Assembly: GCF_004005865.1 (NCBI RefSeq)
Contig: NZ_SACN01000004.1
Location: forward strand, 124,001-188,000
Origin: Sphingomonas crocodyli
GTDB taxonomy: Bacteria; Pseudomonadota; Alphaproteobacteria; Sphingomonadales; Sphingomonadaceae
Reading direction: 5' to 3'
DNA: 64,000 nt
Position 1 is the first letter of the stretch, and every line of letters starts with the position of its first letter. Of this stretch, positions 37,612-45,517 are shown in pieces. A program made the translations under genes and the position numbers. The notes under the pieces were generated by a model that was given only the letters and a program-made list of their open reading frames with translations, ran no database searches and was not told the origin of the DNA.

Positions 37612-38919
37612 ATGTTCCACGCCGCGATCAGTGCCAGCCAAAGTGATATCGAGGCCGTCGAAGCCGCGATGGTCGGCCACGCCGTGGGGATCGATGCGCC
37701 GTTCCAGACCGTGGTGGAACTGCTCTCGCAGGACGCCGAAACCGCGACCGTGGCGGTGCTCGACGATGATCGCCGCCCGATCGGCGCGATTCGCGAGATC
37801 GACGTGCGCGCCTTCCTGCTCAACCCCTTCGCCCATGCACTGATCCAGAACCCCGCGCTCAAGCGCGATCTGCGCCCCTTCGTGCGGCCCGTACCGACCG
37901 CCGAGATCGATGCGGGGCTCAGTCCGATGCTCGCGCTCATTTCGGCCGAGGGCGGGCAAAGCGCGCTTGCCGTCACGCGCGAGGGCCGGTTTCTGGGGCT
38001 GATCGGCAGCGGCGCGATGCTGCGGCTGGCGGCCGACCGGGAGGCTGCGATCGGCGCCGAGCGCGCGGTGCGCCTCGCCCGGATCGGTGCCGCCAGCGCC
38101 ACGATGCGCGCCGAGGCCGCCGCACTGTCTGCTGAGATCGACACCATCGCCGCCACCCTCCTCTCCGCCGCCGACGAAACCGGCGTGCGCGCGGGAGAGG
38201 TCGGGCAACAGGGCCTCTCGGTCGCCGCCGCTGCCGAACAGGCGGTCACCAACGTGCAGGATATCGCGACCGAAGGCCGCGCGCTGGCGGGCGAACTCGA
38301 TCGGCTGGGCGACGAGGCGACCGCCGCGCACGCCTCCTCGATCCGCGCGTCGGACCTGATGGACCAGGGCGAGCGCCGCGCCGACGAACTCGCCATCGCC
38401 GCGGTCGAGATCGAACAGGTCACCGCCGCGATCGACAAGATCGCCAGAACGATCAACATGCTCGCGATCAACGCCACGATCGAGGCGGCACGCGCGGGCG
38501 ATGCCGGGCGCGGCTTTGCCGTGGTGGCAGCCGAGGTAAAGGCCTTGTCCAACCGATCGCGCGAAGCGACCAGCCTGATCTCCACGAAGCTCGCCGCCGT
38601 CCATGCCAGCGTCCGCAACGTCACCGACAGCCATCATGGGCTGACCGATGTGATCGCCAATTTGCGCGGGCTTTCCGAAGGGATCGAGCGCGCCGTGACC
38701 CGCAACAGCGCGGCGACCCGCACGATCGCGTCGCATGTCGACGATGCCGCCACCGCGAACGACCTGATCCGCCGCAACGCCGCCGCGATCAACGACGCCG
38801 CCGAAGGTTCGCGCCAGGAAGCCCACGCCATCGCCGCGGTCGCGACCCAGCTGACCGGCAGCGCCGCGACCCTGCAGCAGCGGCTGACCGCTTTTCTGGA
38901 TGAGGTTCAGGCGGCGTAG
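37612..38919 (+). CDS. Soluble methyl-accepting chemotaxis-like protein with CBS-like sensor
   Basis: The 435-residue protein has no membrane segment. Residues ~15-140 look like a degenerate CBS-pair module ([47 protein letters not shown]). The rest is a long coiled coil with the methyl-accepting signalling hairpin ([40 protein letters not shown] at 281-320, key residues E291, R294, G296, G299). The hairpin is the part that contacts CheA and CheW. No che or flagellar genes are near. It may couple a cytoplasmic nucleotide or redox signal to a chemosensory array. GGGAG precedes the start. Confidence 0.85.
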   Translation: MFHAAISASQSDIEAVEAAMVGHAVGIDAPFQTVVELLSQDAETATVAVLDDDRRPIGAIREIDVRAFLLNPFAHALIQNPALKRDLRPFVRPVPTAEIDAGLSPMLALISAEGGQSALAVTREGRFLGLIGSGAMLRLAADREAAIGAERAVRLARIGAASATMRAEAAALSAEIDTIAATLLSAADETGVRAGEVGQQGLSVAAAAEQAVTNVQDIATEGRALAGELDRLGDEATAAHASSIRASDLMDQGERRADELAIAAVEIEQVTAAIDKIARTINMLAINATIEAARAGDAGRGFAVVAAEVKALSNRSREATSLISTKLAAVHASVRNVTDSHHGLTDVIANLRGLSEGIERAVTRNSAATRTIASHVDDAATANDLIRRNAAAINDAAEGSRQEAHAIAAVATQLTGSAATLQQRLTAFLDEVQAA

Positions 38920-38928
38920 GCCGAAAAT

Positions 38929-38965
38929 GAAAAGGGCCGGCGCGTCGCCGCACCGGCCCCTTCAT
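38929..38965 (-). terminator. Terminator between the chemoreceptor-like gene and sodB
   Basis: GGGCCGG (38934-38940) pairs with CCGGCCC (38953-38959). Read on the minus strand the stem is followed by CTTTTCATTTT, which suits termination of sodB; on the plus strand the T-tract is poor. Confidence 0.8.
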
Positions 38966-38981
38966 CAACTCTGACGAGCGA

Positions 38982-39605
38982 TTATTGCTGCTGGTCGGCG
39001 CGGTCGATGCCCTTGCCGTCCAGGTTCTGCGACACGAAGTCCCAGTTCACGATCTTCGACAGCACTTCCTCGGCGAACTTCGGCCGGGCGTTGCGATAGT
39101 CGATATAATAAGCGTGTTCCCACACATCGAGGGTCAGCAGCGGGGTCGCGCCGTTGACGATCGGCGTGTCGGCATCGTGCCACGACGTGATCTTGAGCGC
39201 GTCGCCTTCGAGCACCAGCCACGCCCAGCCCGACGCGAAGTGCCCGACGGCCTCGGCCGCCATCTTCTCGACCAGCCCCGCCTGCGAACCGAAGGCGTCT
39301 TCGATCAGCTTGGCGAGCTTTTCGGACGGCTTGGTCGAACCTTCGGGCGCCAGACCATTCCAGTAGAAGGTGTGGTTCCAGATCTGGGCGGCGTTGTTGA
39401 ACAGCCCCTTGTCGCCCTTTTCCTTGGCGAGCTTGGTCACGTCGACCAGCGACTTGCCGGCCAGCCCCTTCTCGTCGATCCAGCCATTGACCTTGTCGAC
39501 ATAGGCCTTGTGATGCTTGCCGTGATGGAAATCGAAGCTCTCGGCCGAAAGGACCGGCTCGAGCGCCGCCTTATCGAAAGGCAGCGGGGGCAGAATGAAA
39601 GCCAT
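38982..39605 (-). CDS. sodB: Superoxide dismutase (Fe type)
   Basis: The 207-residue enzyme disproportionates superoxide. Metal ligands are visible in FDFHHGKHHKAYVDKVN (His27), AQIWNHTFYWNGL (His), and DVWEHAYYIDYRNARP (Asp and His). The NHTFYWNGLAPEG segment and length fit the iron enzymes (SodB). The chosen start MAFILPPLPF has GGGAG upstream; longer in-frame versions have no similarity. A terminator follows the stop. Confidence 0.95.
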   Translation of the reverse strand: MAFILPPLPFDKAALEPVLSAESFDFHHGKHHKAYVDKVNGWIDEKGLAGKSLVDVTKLAKEKGDKGLFNNAAQIWNHTFYWNGLAPEGSTKPSEKLAKLIEDAFGSQAGLVEKMAAEAVGHFASGWAWLVLEGDALKITSWHDADTPIVNGATPLLTLDVWEHAYYIDYRNARPKFAEEVLSKIVNWDFVSQNLDGKGIDRADQQQ

Positions 39606-39819
39606 TGCACAAAACTCCCTGGAAAAGTGCATGAGGACCGGCCTCCTCAACGACCTGAAATCGGCTGAGGTCCAACAAAATTTTCCGATCGGTCCTCATT
39701 GTCGCAGCGCAACGAAAAAACGACGATCGCTCATTTCCTGTGACAAACGACTCCCCGCGCCATAGACTGTTCCGACAGGCCGGTGGGAAGCGGCCAAAAG
39801 ACCAAGGGGACATGGGAGC

Positions 39820-40383
39820 ATGGACAAGTTTTTCGGCAATCTGCACCTGGTGCTGGTCGTCGGCCTTCTGGCTGCGATCGCGCTGATGCTGGGCGTGCAT
39901 CACGATTATGTGACCGCCAATTATGTGCTGCGCTGGCTGCACGTCTTCTTCGGCATCACCTGGATCGGCCTGCTCTACTATTTCAACTTCGTGCAGATCC
40001 CGACCATGCCGTCGGTCCCCGCCGAACTGAAGCCGGGCGTCACCAAATATATCGCGCCCAAGGCCCTGTTCTTCTTCCGCTGGGGTGCGGCCTTCACCGT
40101 GCTGACCGGCCTCGCGGTGGCGCATGTCACCGGCTATCTGCATCAGGCGCTGATGCTGCAGCATGATTATCTGCTGATCGGCATCGGCATGTGGCTGGCG
40201 CTGATCATGGCGTTCAACGTGTGGGTCTTCATCTGGCCCGCGCAGAAGATCGCGCTCGGCCTGGTCGAGGCGGATGCGGACGCGAAGGCGAAGAATGCGC
40301 GCAAGGCGATGCTGTTTTCGCGCACCAACACCCTGCTTTCGATCCCGATGCTCTACGCGATGACCAACGCGAACCTGGGTTGA
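39820..40383 (+). CDS. PuuD-like membrane protein (urate hydroxylase N-terminal domain)
   Basis: The 187-residue protein has four or five membrane segments with conserved His residues (LRWLHVFFGITWIGLLYYFNFVQIP near 40-60, MLQHDYLL near 115). It matches the membrane part of urate hydroxylase PuuD, but the C-terminal cytochrome c domain of true PuuD is missing and no purine genes are nearby. A haem-related or other membrane function is therefore as likely as urate oxidation. It stands alone with a 214-base upstream gap that holds the divergent sodB promoter region. Confidence 0.75.
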   Translation: MDKFFGNLHLVLVVGLLAAIALMLGVHHDYVTANYVLRWLHVFFGITWIGLLYYFNFVQIPTMPSVPAELKPGVTKYIAPKALFFFRWGAAFTVLTGLAVAHVTGYLHQALMLQHDYLLIGIGMWLALIMAFNVWVFIWPAQKIALGLVEADADAKAKNARKAMLFSRTNTLLSIPMLYAMTNANLG

Positions 40384-40392
40384 GGCAACGAC

Positions 40393-40520
40393 GATCCTCC
40401 CCCGGAGGGGGAGGTGGCATATCGCAGATATGACGGAGGGGTATTGGCCGGCAGCGTCCCGCTAGCGGCCAATACTCCTCCACCGCTTTCAGCGGTCCCC
40501 CTCCCCCTCCGGGGGAGGAT
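40393..40520. repeat. GC-rich palindromic intergenic element (family copy 2)
   Basis: GATCCTCCCCCGGAGGGGGAGGTGGC and CCCCCTCCGGGGGAGGATTA are the mirror-image ends, with GACGGAGGGGTATTGGCC and GGCCAATACTCCTCCACCGC as further paired arms. The right end supplies the last coding bases and stop codon of the GT25 gene. Confidence 0.85.
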
Positions 40521-41248
40521 TATATTCTCCGCCGCCACGCCCTGCGCGCACCGCGCAATAAGGCCCGTGCCGGTCGCGGCAGGGGCAGCCGATCCAGCAT
40601 CCCCGGCGGGGAAATATCGGTCGGCGACGGGCGCTGGACGCCCAGTTGGGGAACCGCAAGCCCCGTCGCGATTTCGGGATGCGCCGCGCGGAACCAGCCA
40701 TAGGCGCCATCGACATCCATCGGCCCGCCATCGGGGCTTCCCGCCGGGCGCGTCAGCATCAGCTCGAGATAGGGGATCGCGCGGGCGATCGTCGACTGAT
40801 CGAAGCCCATCATGTGTGTAAGCCCGACCACGTCCTGCGGATCCGCGCGCGTCACCGGCGCCTCGATCGGCGGCGCGGCCATATGATGGCCGCCGTAGAA
40901 AATCCCGAACTTGCCCGCATCGCAGGCGTCGAGCGCGACGGGCAGCAGCGCATCGATCCGCGCGACGAAATCGCAATCATCCTCCAGCAGCAGAATCCGC
41001 TTATGCCCCGCCTGCAGCGCCATGCGCAGCACGCCCAGATGACTGAGGAAGCATCCCCGCGCGCCGATGCTGCGAAAGCCGCTCGCCTCATCCGGCGCGA
41101 CCGCCGCGAACAGGGTCACGCGAGGATCGTCGAAGCCCGTCCCGATCCGCCGCAATTCGCCCGCCATCTCGTCGCGGCGATCGGTGCGTGCGGGGAGATT
41201 GATGACGTAGAGGTGATCGAAGCTCGCGAACAATCGGTCCGCGAGCAT
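40520..41248 (-). CDS. Glycosyltransferase family 25 protein
   Basis: The 242-residue protein has the GT25 (LPS biosynthesis) signatures: HLYVINLPARTDRRDEMAGEL at the N-terminus, GARGCFLSHLGVLRMAL and RILLLEDDCDF, the acidic motif expected to bind the nucleotide sugar, followed by YGGHHM. The substrate is unknown but lipooligosaccharide or a glycoprotein is likely. Its start shares a base with the pspF stop (TGATG), so it is coupled to pspF. The C-terminal ~25 residues are Arg-rich and end within a repeat element. Confidence 0.85.
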   Translation of the reverse strand: MLADRLFASFDHLYVINLPARTDRRDEMAGELRRIGTGFDDPRVTLFAAVAPDEASGFRSIGARGCFLSHLGVLRMALQAGHKRILLLEDDCDFVARIDALLPVALDACDAGKFGIFYGGHHMAAPPIEAPVTRADPQDVVGLTHMMGFDQSTIARAIPYLELMLTRPAGSPDGGPMDVDGAYGWFRAAHPEIATGLAVPQLGVQRPSPTDISPPGMLDRLPLPRPARALLRGARRAWRRRI

Positions 41249-42306
41249 CAGCCGGCCCGATCGAGCAAATCGTGGCGGCGCAGCGCGTGGCGCAACTGGT
41301 CGTAGGTCAGCTTGAGCGCGGTCGCGGTCGCGCGCTGGTTGAAGCGGCAGCGACGTAGAGCGGCTTCGAGCAGCAGCTTTTCATGGCTCAGGCACGCCGC
41401 ACGGAAATCGTCGCAGTCGATCTCGACCGTGGGTGCGGCAACCGGCGCGGGCTCCGGATCATTGCTCATCGGCCCCGCCGCAATCGGCGTCGCCGCAGGC
41501 GCGGATGCTGCGACGGGCGAGCTTTTCGGCCGCCACGGGCTTTCGAACGGATCGAAATGGATCGCGCCCACCGCGCTTTCGGGATCGTCCCAGCGATAGA
41601 CCGCGCGCTCGACCACGTTGCGCAATTCGCGGACATTGCCCGGCCAGTCATAGTCAGCGAGCAGCTTCGCCGCATCGGGGCCGAAGCCCGGCCAATAGGG
41701 CCAGCCCAGTTCGGCCGCCATGCGCCGCCCGAAATGATCGGCCAGCACCGGCACGTCGCCCTCGCGCGCGCGCAACGGCGGCAGCGTCACAACCTCGAAC
41801 GACAAGCGATCGAGCAAGTCGGCGCGGAACCGCCCCTTTTCCACCAGCCCCGGCAGATGTTCGTTGGTCGCCGCCACGATGCGGACGTCGACCCGGATCG
41901 GCCGTGACGATCCGATCCGCGTCACCTCACCATATTCGGTCGCGCGCAGCAGCCGTTCCTGCGCGCCCATCGACAGGGTCGCGAGTTCGTCGAGGAACAA
42001 TGTGCCGCCATCGGCTTCCTCGAACCGGCCCTGGCGCGCTTTGGTGGCGCCGGTGAAGGCGCCTGCCTCATGCCCGAACAGTTCGGCTTCGATCAGCGTT
42101 TCGGGCAGCGCCGCGCAGTTCATCGTGACGAGCGGCCCGTCCCAGCGCCCCGACAGGCGGTGGAGGCGCTCGGCGACCAGTTCCTTGCCGGTCCCGCGCT
42201 CGCCGATCACCAGCACAGGGCGGTTCAACGCGGCCGCGCGGCTCGCGCGTTCGACCGAGTCCAGAAAGGCCAGCGACTGGCCGATAAAGGCATTATCCCG
42301 CTCCAC
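41248..42306 (-). CDS. pspF: Phage shock protein operon activator PspF
   Basis: The 352-residue AAA+ sigma-54 activator has no receiver domain, as in PspF. It aligns from VERDNAFIGQSLAFLDSVERASRAAALNRPVLVIGERGTGKELVAERLH with the enterobacterial protein; the GAFTGA loop, [14 protein letters not shown] Walker B and RTELRNVVERAVYR-like end of the AAA domain (VRELRNVVERAVYRWDD) follow. A Pro/Ala-rich linker leads to a Fis-type helix-turn-helix (FNQRATATALKLTYDQLRHALRRHDL). GTG at 42306 is the likely start. It is divergent from pspA, and known biology says PspA binds PspF to keep the operon off until envelope stress. Confidence 0.92.
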   Translation of the reverse strand: MERDNAFIGQSLAFLDSVERASRAAALNRPVLVIGERGTGKELVAERLHRLSGRWDGPLVTMNCAALPETLIEAELFGHEAGAFTGATKARQGRFEEADGGTLFLDELATLSMGAQERLLRATEYGEVTRIGSSRPIRVDVRIVAATNEHLPGLVEKGRFRADLLDRLSFEVVTLPPLRAREGDVPVLADHFGRRMAAELGWPYWPGFGPDAAKLLADYDWPGNVRELRNVVERAVYRWDDPESAVGAIHFDPFESPWRPKSSPVAASAPAATPIAAGPMSNDPEPAPVAAPTVEIDCDDFRAACLSHEKLLLEAALRRCRFNQRATATALKLTYDQLRHALRRHDLLDRAG

Positions 42307-42403
42307 GCGGACAGTTGGCGTATTTTCCCAACTTATCGCAAGCGAAATCCGCCAACCCGCCGATGCGGCCATGCCAAAGCCCGGATTCCGGCGCTTTTCG
42401 AAA

Positions 42404-42420
42404 TTGGCACGGTCTCTGCA
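42404..42420 (+). promoter_or_regulatory. Sigma-54 promoter of the psp operon
   Basis: TTGGCACGGTCTCTGCA matches the -24 (TGGCAC) and -12 (TGCA) elements with the correct spacing and lies 66 bases before the pspA start. The 100-base stretch upstream to the pspF start is available for PspF binding. Confidence 0.85.
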
Positions 42421-42486
42421 ATGATATTTGCAACCGGCATCGCCCGGAAACGACAAGACCGCGTAGCCCCAAGGAGTGCCGACAAG

Positions 42487-43158
42487 ATGGGTATCTTTTC
42501 CCGAACCCGCGACATCATCGCCGCCAACGTGACCGACCTGCTCGATCGCGCCGAGGATCCTTCGAAGATGATCCGCATGATCATCCTCGAAATGGAAGAA
42601 ACCCTCGTCGAGGTTCGCGCGTCGGCCGCCCGCACGATCGCCGACCAGAAGGAAATGCGCCGCCAGATCAGCAAGCTGGAAACGGTGCAGGCCAACTGGA
42701 TCGAGAAGGCCGAGCTGGCGCTGTCGAAGGGCCGCGAGGATCTCGCCAAGGCCGCTCTGGTCGAAAAGCAGAAGGCGGCGGACCTTGCCGAACAGCTGAA
42801 CGACGAGATCGGCCTGCTCGATGACGCGCTCAAGGCGTCGGAAGCCGATATCGCCAAGCTGCAGGGCAAGCTGCGCGAGGCGCGCGCCCGCCAGAACTCG
42901 ATCGTCACCCGCCTCGAATCGGCGCACAACCGCGCGAAGATGCGTGAGATGTATGCGGGTCCGAAGATCGACGACGCCTTCTCGCGCTTCGAGCTGCTCG
43001 AACGCCGGGTCGACTATGCCGAAGGTCGCGCCGATGCGGCCGGCATGGGCGCCGCGCCCAAGACGCTCGAGGAAGAGATCGCCGAGCTGCGCTCGTCCGA
43101 CAAGGTCGAGGCCGAGCTCGCCGCCCTGAAGGCCAAGCAGGCCGGTAAGGAGGGCTGA
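42487..43158 (+). CDS. pspA: Phage shock protein A
   Basis: The 223-residue protein is nearly all helical, an ESCRT-III-like coiled coil (MGIFSRTRDIIAANVTDLLDRAEDPSKMIRMIILEMEETLVEVR onward). The N-terminal helix is amphipathic and binds stressed membranes. PspA both inhibits PspF and protects the membrane. It is the first gene after the sigma-54 promoter and is followed six bases later by pspB. Confidence 0.95.
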   Translation: MGIFSRTRDIIAANVTDLLDRAEDPSKMIRMIILEMEETLVEVRASAARTIADQKEMRRQISKLETVQANWIEKAELALSKGREDLAKAALVEKQKAADLAEQLNDEIGLLDDALKASEADIAKLQGKLREARARQNSIVTRLESAHNRAKMREMYAGPKIDDAFSRFELLERRVDYAEGRADAAGMGAAPKTLEEEIAELRSSDKVEAELAALKAKQAGKEG

Positions 43159-43163
43159 TCGTC

Positions 43164-43433
43164 ATGGAAGACGTGCTCGTCCCCATCGTCGTCATCCCGG
43201 TCATCTTCCTGGGCCTGCCCTGGCTGATCTTCCACTACATCACCCAGTGGAAGAAGAATGGCAGCCTCACGGTCGAAGACGAACGGGCGCTCGACGACCT
43301 GCATGAGATGGCGCGTCGGATGGACGATCGGCTGGCCACGCTGGAACGGATCCTCAACGCCGAGGATCCGACCTGGCGGCCCCGCCAGAGCCCCGACCGC
43401 ACCCACGGGGATGACTGGCGCCGCGACAACTGA
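43164..43433 (+). CDS. pspB: Phage shock protein B
   Basis: The 89-residue protein has a membrane helix (about 5-26) followed by a coiled coil (ERALDDLHEMARRMDDRLATLERILNAEDPTWR, about 39-71), the normal PspB layout, and a basic tail. Its D-D-R-L-A-T-L-E-R-I core recurs in the five proteins downstream. With PspC it senses membrane damage and sequesters PspA. Confidence 0.93.
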   Translation: MEDVLVPIVVIPVIFLGLPWLIFHYITQWKKNGSLTVEDERALDDLHEMARRMDDRLATLERILNAEDPTWRPRQSPDRTHGDDWRRDN

Positions 43434-43481
43434 CCGCGGCACCGCCCCCACCAACGACAAGATCAGGAAGGAAAGTTCGAA

Positions 43482-43865
43482 ATGTCCGCTCGCCGCACCA
43501 AGTTCTACCTCGACAAGCGCAACCGCAAATGGTCGGGCGTGTGTTCGGGTCTGGCCGATTATACCGGCATCGACGTCACCCTGGTGCGCGTGGGCGTGGT
43601 CCTGCTCACCCTGATCGGCGGCTTCCCCTGGACGCTGATCGCCTACTGGATGGTCGCCTGGCTCGCCGACGATCGCCCCAGCGAGTTCAACAGCATGACC
43701 CGCGAGGACGAAAAGTTCTGGCAAACGGTCCGTGCCCGCCCCGGCGCCTCGGTCCGCGACGTCCGCGCCAAGTTCCGCGACATCGATCGCCGCATCGCCG
43801 ACATCGAAACGCACGTCACCACGCAGAACTCGGCGCTGGCGCGCGAAATCGACGCGCTGCGCTGA
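43482..43865 (+). CDS. pspC: Phage shock protein C with coiled-coil tail
   Basis: The first ~65 residues are a typical PspC (RTKFYLDKRNRKWSGVCSGLADYTGIDVTLVRVGVVLLTLIGGFPWTLIAYWMVAWLAD). The remainder (~60 residues) is helical and ends RRIADIETHVTTQNSALAREIDALR, matching the end of the small downstream proteins. The total is 127 residues. The shared tail suggests direct pairing of coiled coils between PspC and those proteins. Confidence 0.93.
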   Translation: MSARRTKFYLDKRNRKWSGVCSGLADYTGIDVTLVRVGVVLLTLIGGFPWTLIAYWMVAWLADDRPSEFNSMTREDEKFWQTVRARPGASVRDVRAKFRDIDRRIADIETHVTTQNSALAREIDALR

Positions 43866-43890
43866 TCCTGATCCGACAAGGAGGCCGATC

Positions 43891-44184
43891 ATGTCCTGGG
43901 GTTCACCGCTTTTCGTCCTGGCCATCATCGCGATCAGCACGGTGGGCTGGATGTTCACCACCGCGATCCGCGCGCGGCATGGCTATCCGGTGGAAGGCGA
44001 ATGGGGCGGCCTGTCGCACAAGGGCGACGGCCCCGACGCCAGCCGCAAGATCGAGCTGCTTTCCGCGGAAAACGAGGCGCTGACCGCCAAGGTTTCGCGG
44101 CTGGAGGAACGGATTTCGGTGCTCGAACGGATCGCGACCGACCGCTCCGGCCGGCTCAGCGACGAGATCGATGCGCTGCGCTGA
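43891..44184 (+). CDS. Psp-array small membrane coiled-coil protein 1
   Basis: The 97-residue protein has one membrane helix (about 5-25), the short segment TTAIRARHGYPVEGEWGG, and a coiled coil ENEALTAKVSRLEERISVLERIATDRSGRLSDEIDALR that ends the protein. GGAGG eight bases upstream supports the start. It follows pspC by 25 bases and is most similar to the next protein (shared GW-FTT-R-GYP-E-WG). No characterised function is known to me; co-location suggests a Psp stress role. Confidence 0.85.
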   Translation: MSWGSPLFVLAIIAISTVGWMFTTAIRARHGYPVEGEWGGLSHKGDGPDASRKIELLSAENEALTAKVSRLEERISVLERIATDRSGRLSDEIDALR

Positions 44185-44285
44185 ACACGGGTTCCTGACG
44201 CTGATCGAACGGCCATGCCGTTCGTCGAAAACAAGCTGCAACACTTTCGAACAGCCTATCGGCTCAAAGTTTAGGGATTTGGACG

Positions 44286-44600
44286 ATGGTTATTCCTTTT
44301 GAAGCAATCGCGCCGGTCGCGACCCTGGTGGGTCTCGCGGCAGTCGGCGGCTGGGTGTTCACGACTTGGCTGCGTATCAAGAACGGCTATCCGCTGGAAA
44401 ACAGCTGGGGCAAATCGGTCTATCCGAAGCAGAATGAGGAGATGGTCGAGCGCGTGAAGCTCGTCTCCTCCGAAAACGCCCAGCTTCGCGCCGAGATTTC
44501 GGCGATCAAGGATCGGCTCGCCACGGTCGAGCGGATCGTGACCGACAGCAGCTACCGCCTCGATCGCGAGATCGATGCGCTGCGCGGCCCGGCGAACTGA
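44286..44600 (+). CDS. Psp-array small membrane coiled-coil protein 2
   Basis: The 104-residue protein has an N-terminal membrane helix (about 8-28), then TTWLRIKNGYPLENSWGKSVYPKQNEEM, and a coiled coil ENAQLRAEISAIKDRLATVERIVTDSSYRLDREIDALRGPAN. It is the closest paralogue of protein 1. A 101-base gap with a short hairpin (GAACGG..CCGTTC) precedes it, so an internal promoter or processing site is possible. Confidence 0.85.
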   Translation: MVIPFEAIAPVATLVGLAAVGGWVFTTWLRIKNGYPLENSWGKSVYPKQNEEMVERVKLVSSENAQLRAEISAIKDRLATVERIVTDSSYRLDREIDALRGPAN

Positions 44601-44613
44601 GGGGGGCGGGATC

Positions 44614-44880
44614 ATGTCGACGATGGGCCTGCTCGTGCCGATCATCGGGGTCAGCATCCCCGTGGTCTTCATCGCCTCGCGCACCGCGTGCAAATGGATC
44701 GCCTTCAAGGAGAAGCAGCTTACGCTCGCTTCGACCGAGGCCGCAGAAAAGGCCGCGCAATATGCGGCGAAGACCGAACGGCTCGAACAGCGCGTCGCCG
44801 TGCTGGAGCGGATATTGACCGACAGGTCGACCACGCTCTCGGACGAGATCGATCGCTTGCGCGACGCGCCGCTCAACTGA
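44614..44880 (+). CDS. Psp-array small membrane coiled-coil protein 3
   Basis: The 88-residue protein has an N-terminal membrane helix (about 5-22, LLVPIIGVSIPVVFIAS), a basic linker (CKWIAFKEKQ), and a coiled coil AEKAAQYAAKTERLEQRVAVLERILTDRSTTLSDEIDRLRDAPLN. The start is the ATG after GGGGGGCGGG, 13 bases behind protein 2. The coiled-coil core is the same as in proteins 1, 2 and 4. Confidence 0.85.
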   Translation: MSTMGLLVPIIGVSIPVVFIASRTACKWIAFKEKQLTLASTEAAEKAAQYAAKTERLEQRVAVLERILTDRSTTLSDEIDRLRDAPLN

Positions 44881-44902
44881 TTTTGAAAAGGGACATACGC
44901 CA

Positions 44903-45166
44903 ATGAACCCGTTCGAAATGGTGGTGCTGATCGTCGCGATCACCGCGATCGCCAGCATCTTCCGCGCCAAATATGGCGTCGTCCGCCGCAACAAGGGCGA
45001 GGACTATGTCGGTCGCCCGGCCACAGACGATGCCGAAAATGCCCGCCTGCGCGATGAGCTGCGGGCGCTGAAGGATCGCGTCGCGGTGCTCGAACGCATC
45101 GCCACCGACAATGATCGCGGCCTGCAGCTCGATCGCGAGATCGAAGCTCTGCGGACCCGCGACTGA
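44903..45166 (+). CDS. Psp-array small membrane coiled-coil protein 4
   Basis: The 87-residue protein has an N-terminal membrane helix (about 4-20, FEMVVLIVAITAIASIF), a basic linker (RAKYGVVRRNKGED) and the coiled coil ENARLRDELRALKDRVAVLERIATDNDRGLQLDREIEALRTRD. It has the clearest form of the shared signature. It begins 22 bases after protein 3 with AAAGGGA upstream. Confidence 0.85.
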   Translation: MNPFEMVVLIVAITAIASIFRAKYGVVRRNKGEDYVGRPATDDAENARLRDELRALKDRVAVLERIATDNDRGLQLDREIEALRTRD

Positions 45167-45183
45167 ACCCAAGGACGAAGGCC

Positions 45184-45432
45184 ATGAACGATCCGATGAT
45201 CTGGATGGTGATGAGCGGCGCGGGGCTGATCGGCCTTGGGCTGACGCTGACGGCGGCTCTGTCGGGCTGGCGCAGCTGGATCGAACTCCAGCGCGCCGAA
45301 CTCGCCCAGCGCGGCGGCGGAATCGAACGCGGCATGCACCCGGCCCAGCCGGCGGCGGCCCGCATCGAACTCGCCGACCTCAAGGAACGCGTCCGCAAGC
45401 TTGAAGCGATCGCCGCGGGCGTGGATCTGTAA
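45184..45432 (+). CDS. Psp-array small membrane coiled-coil protein 5
   Basis: The 82-residue protein has an N-terminal membrane helix (about 8-27, MVMSGAGLIGLGLTLTAALSG), a linker and a shortened coiled coil ARIELADLKERVRKLEAIAAGVDL. It lacks the T-D and E-I-D-x-L-R parts of the signature, so it is the most divergent member. The overall layout matches proteins 1-4. It ends the array; a small palindrome follows. Confidence 0.8.
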   Translation: MNDPMIWMVMSGAGLIGLGLTLTAALSGWRSWIELQRAELAQRGGGIERGMHPAQPAAARIELADLKERVRKLEAIAAGVDL

Positions 45433-45437
45433 TTTCA

Positions 45438-45467
45438 GATCCTCCCCTGGAAGGGGAGGGGGAGGAT
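45438..45467. repeat. GC-rich palindromic element, minimal copy
   Basis: GATCCTCCCCTGGAAGGGGAGGGGGAGGATT is the pair of element ends without a middle. It may also act as a transcription attenuator after the psp array. Confidence 0.75.
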
Positions 45468-45517
45468 TGAACAAGCCCCGTTCCCCCGCCCCGCAAAACC
45501 CGCTAGCGCAAGCGGCC

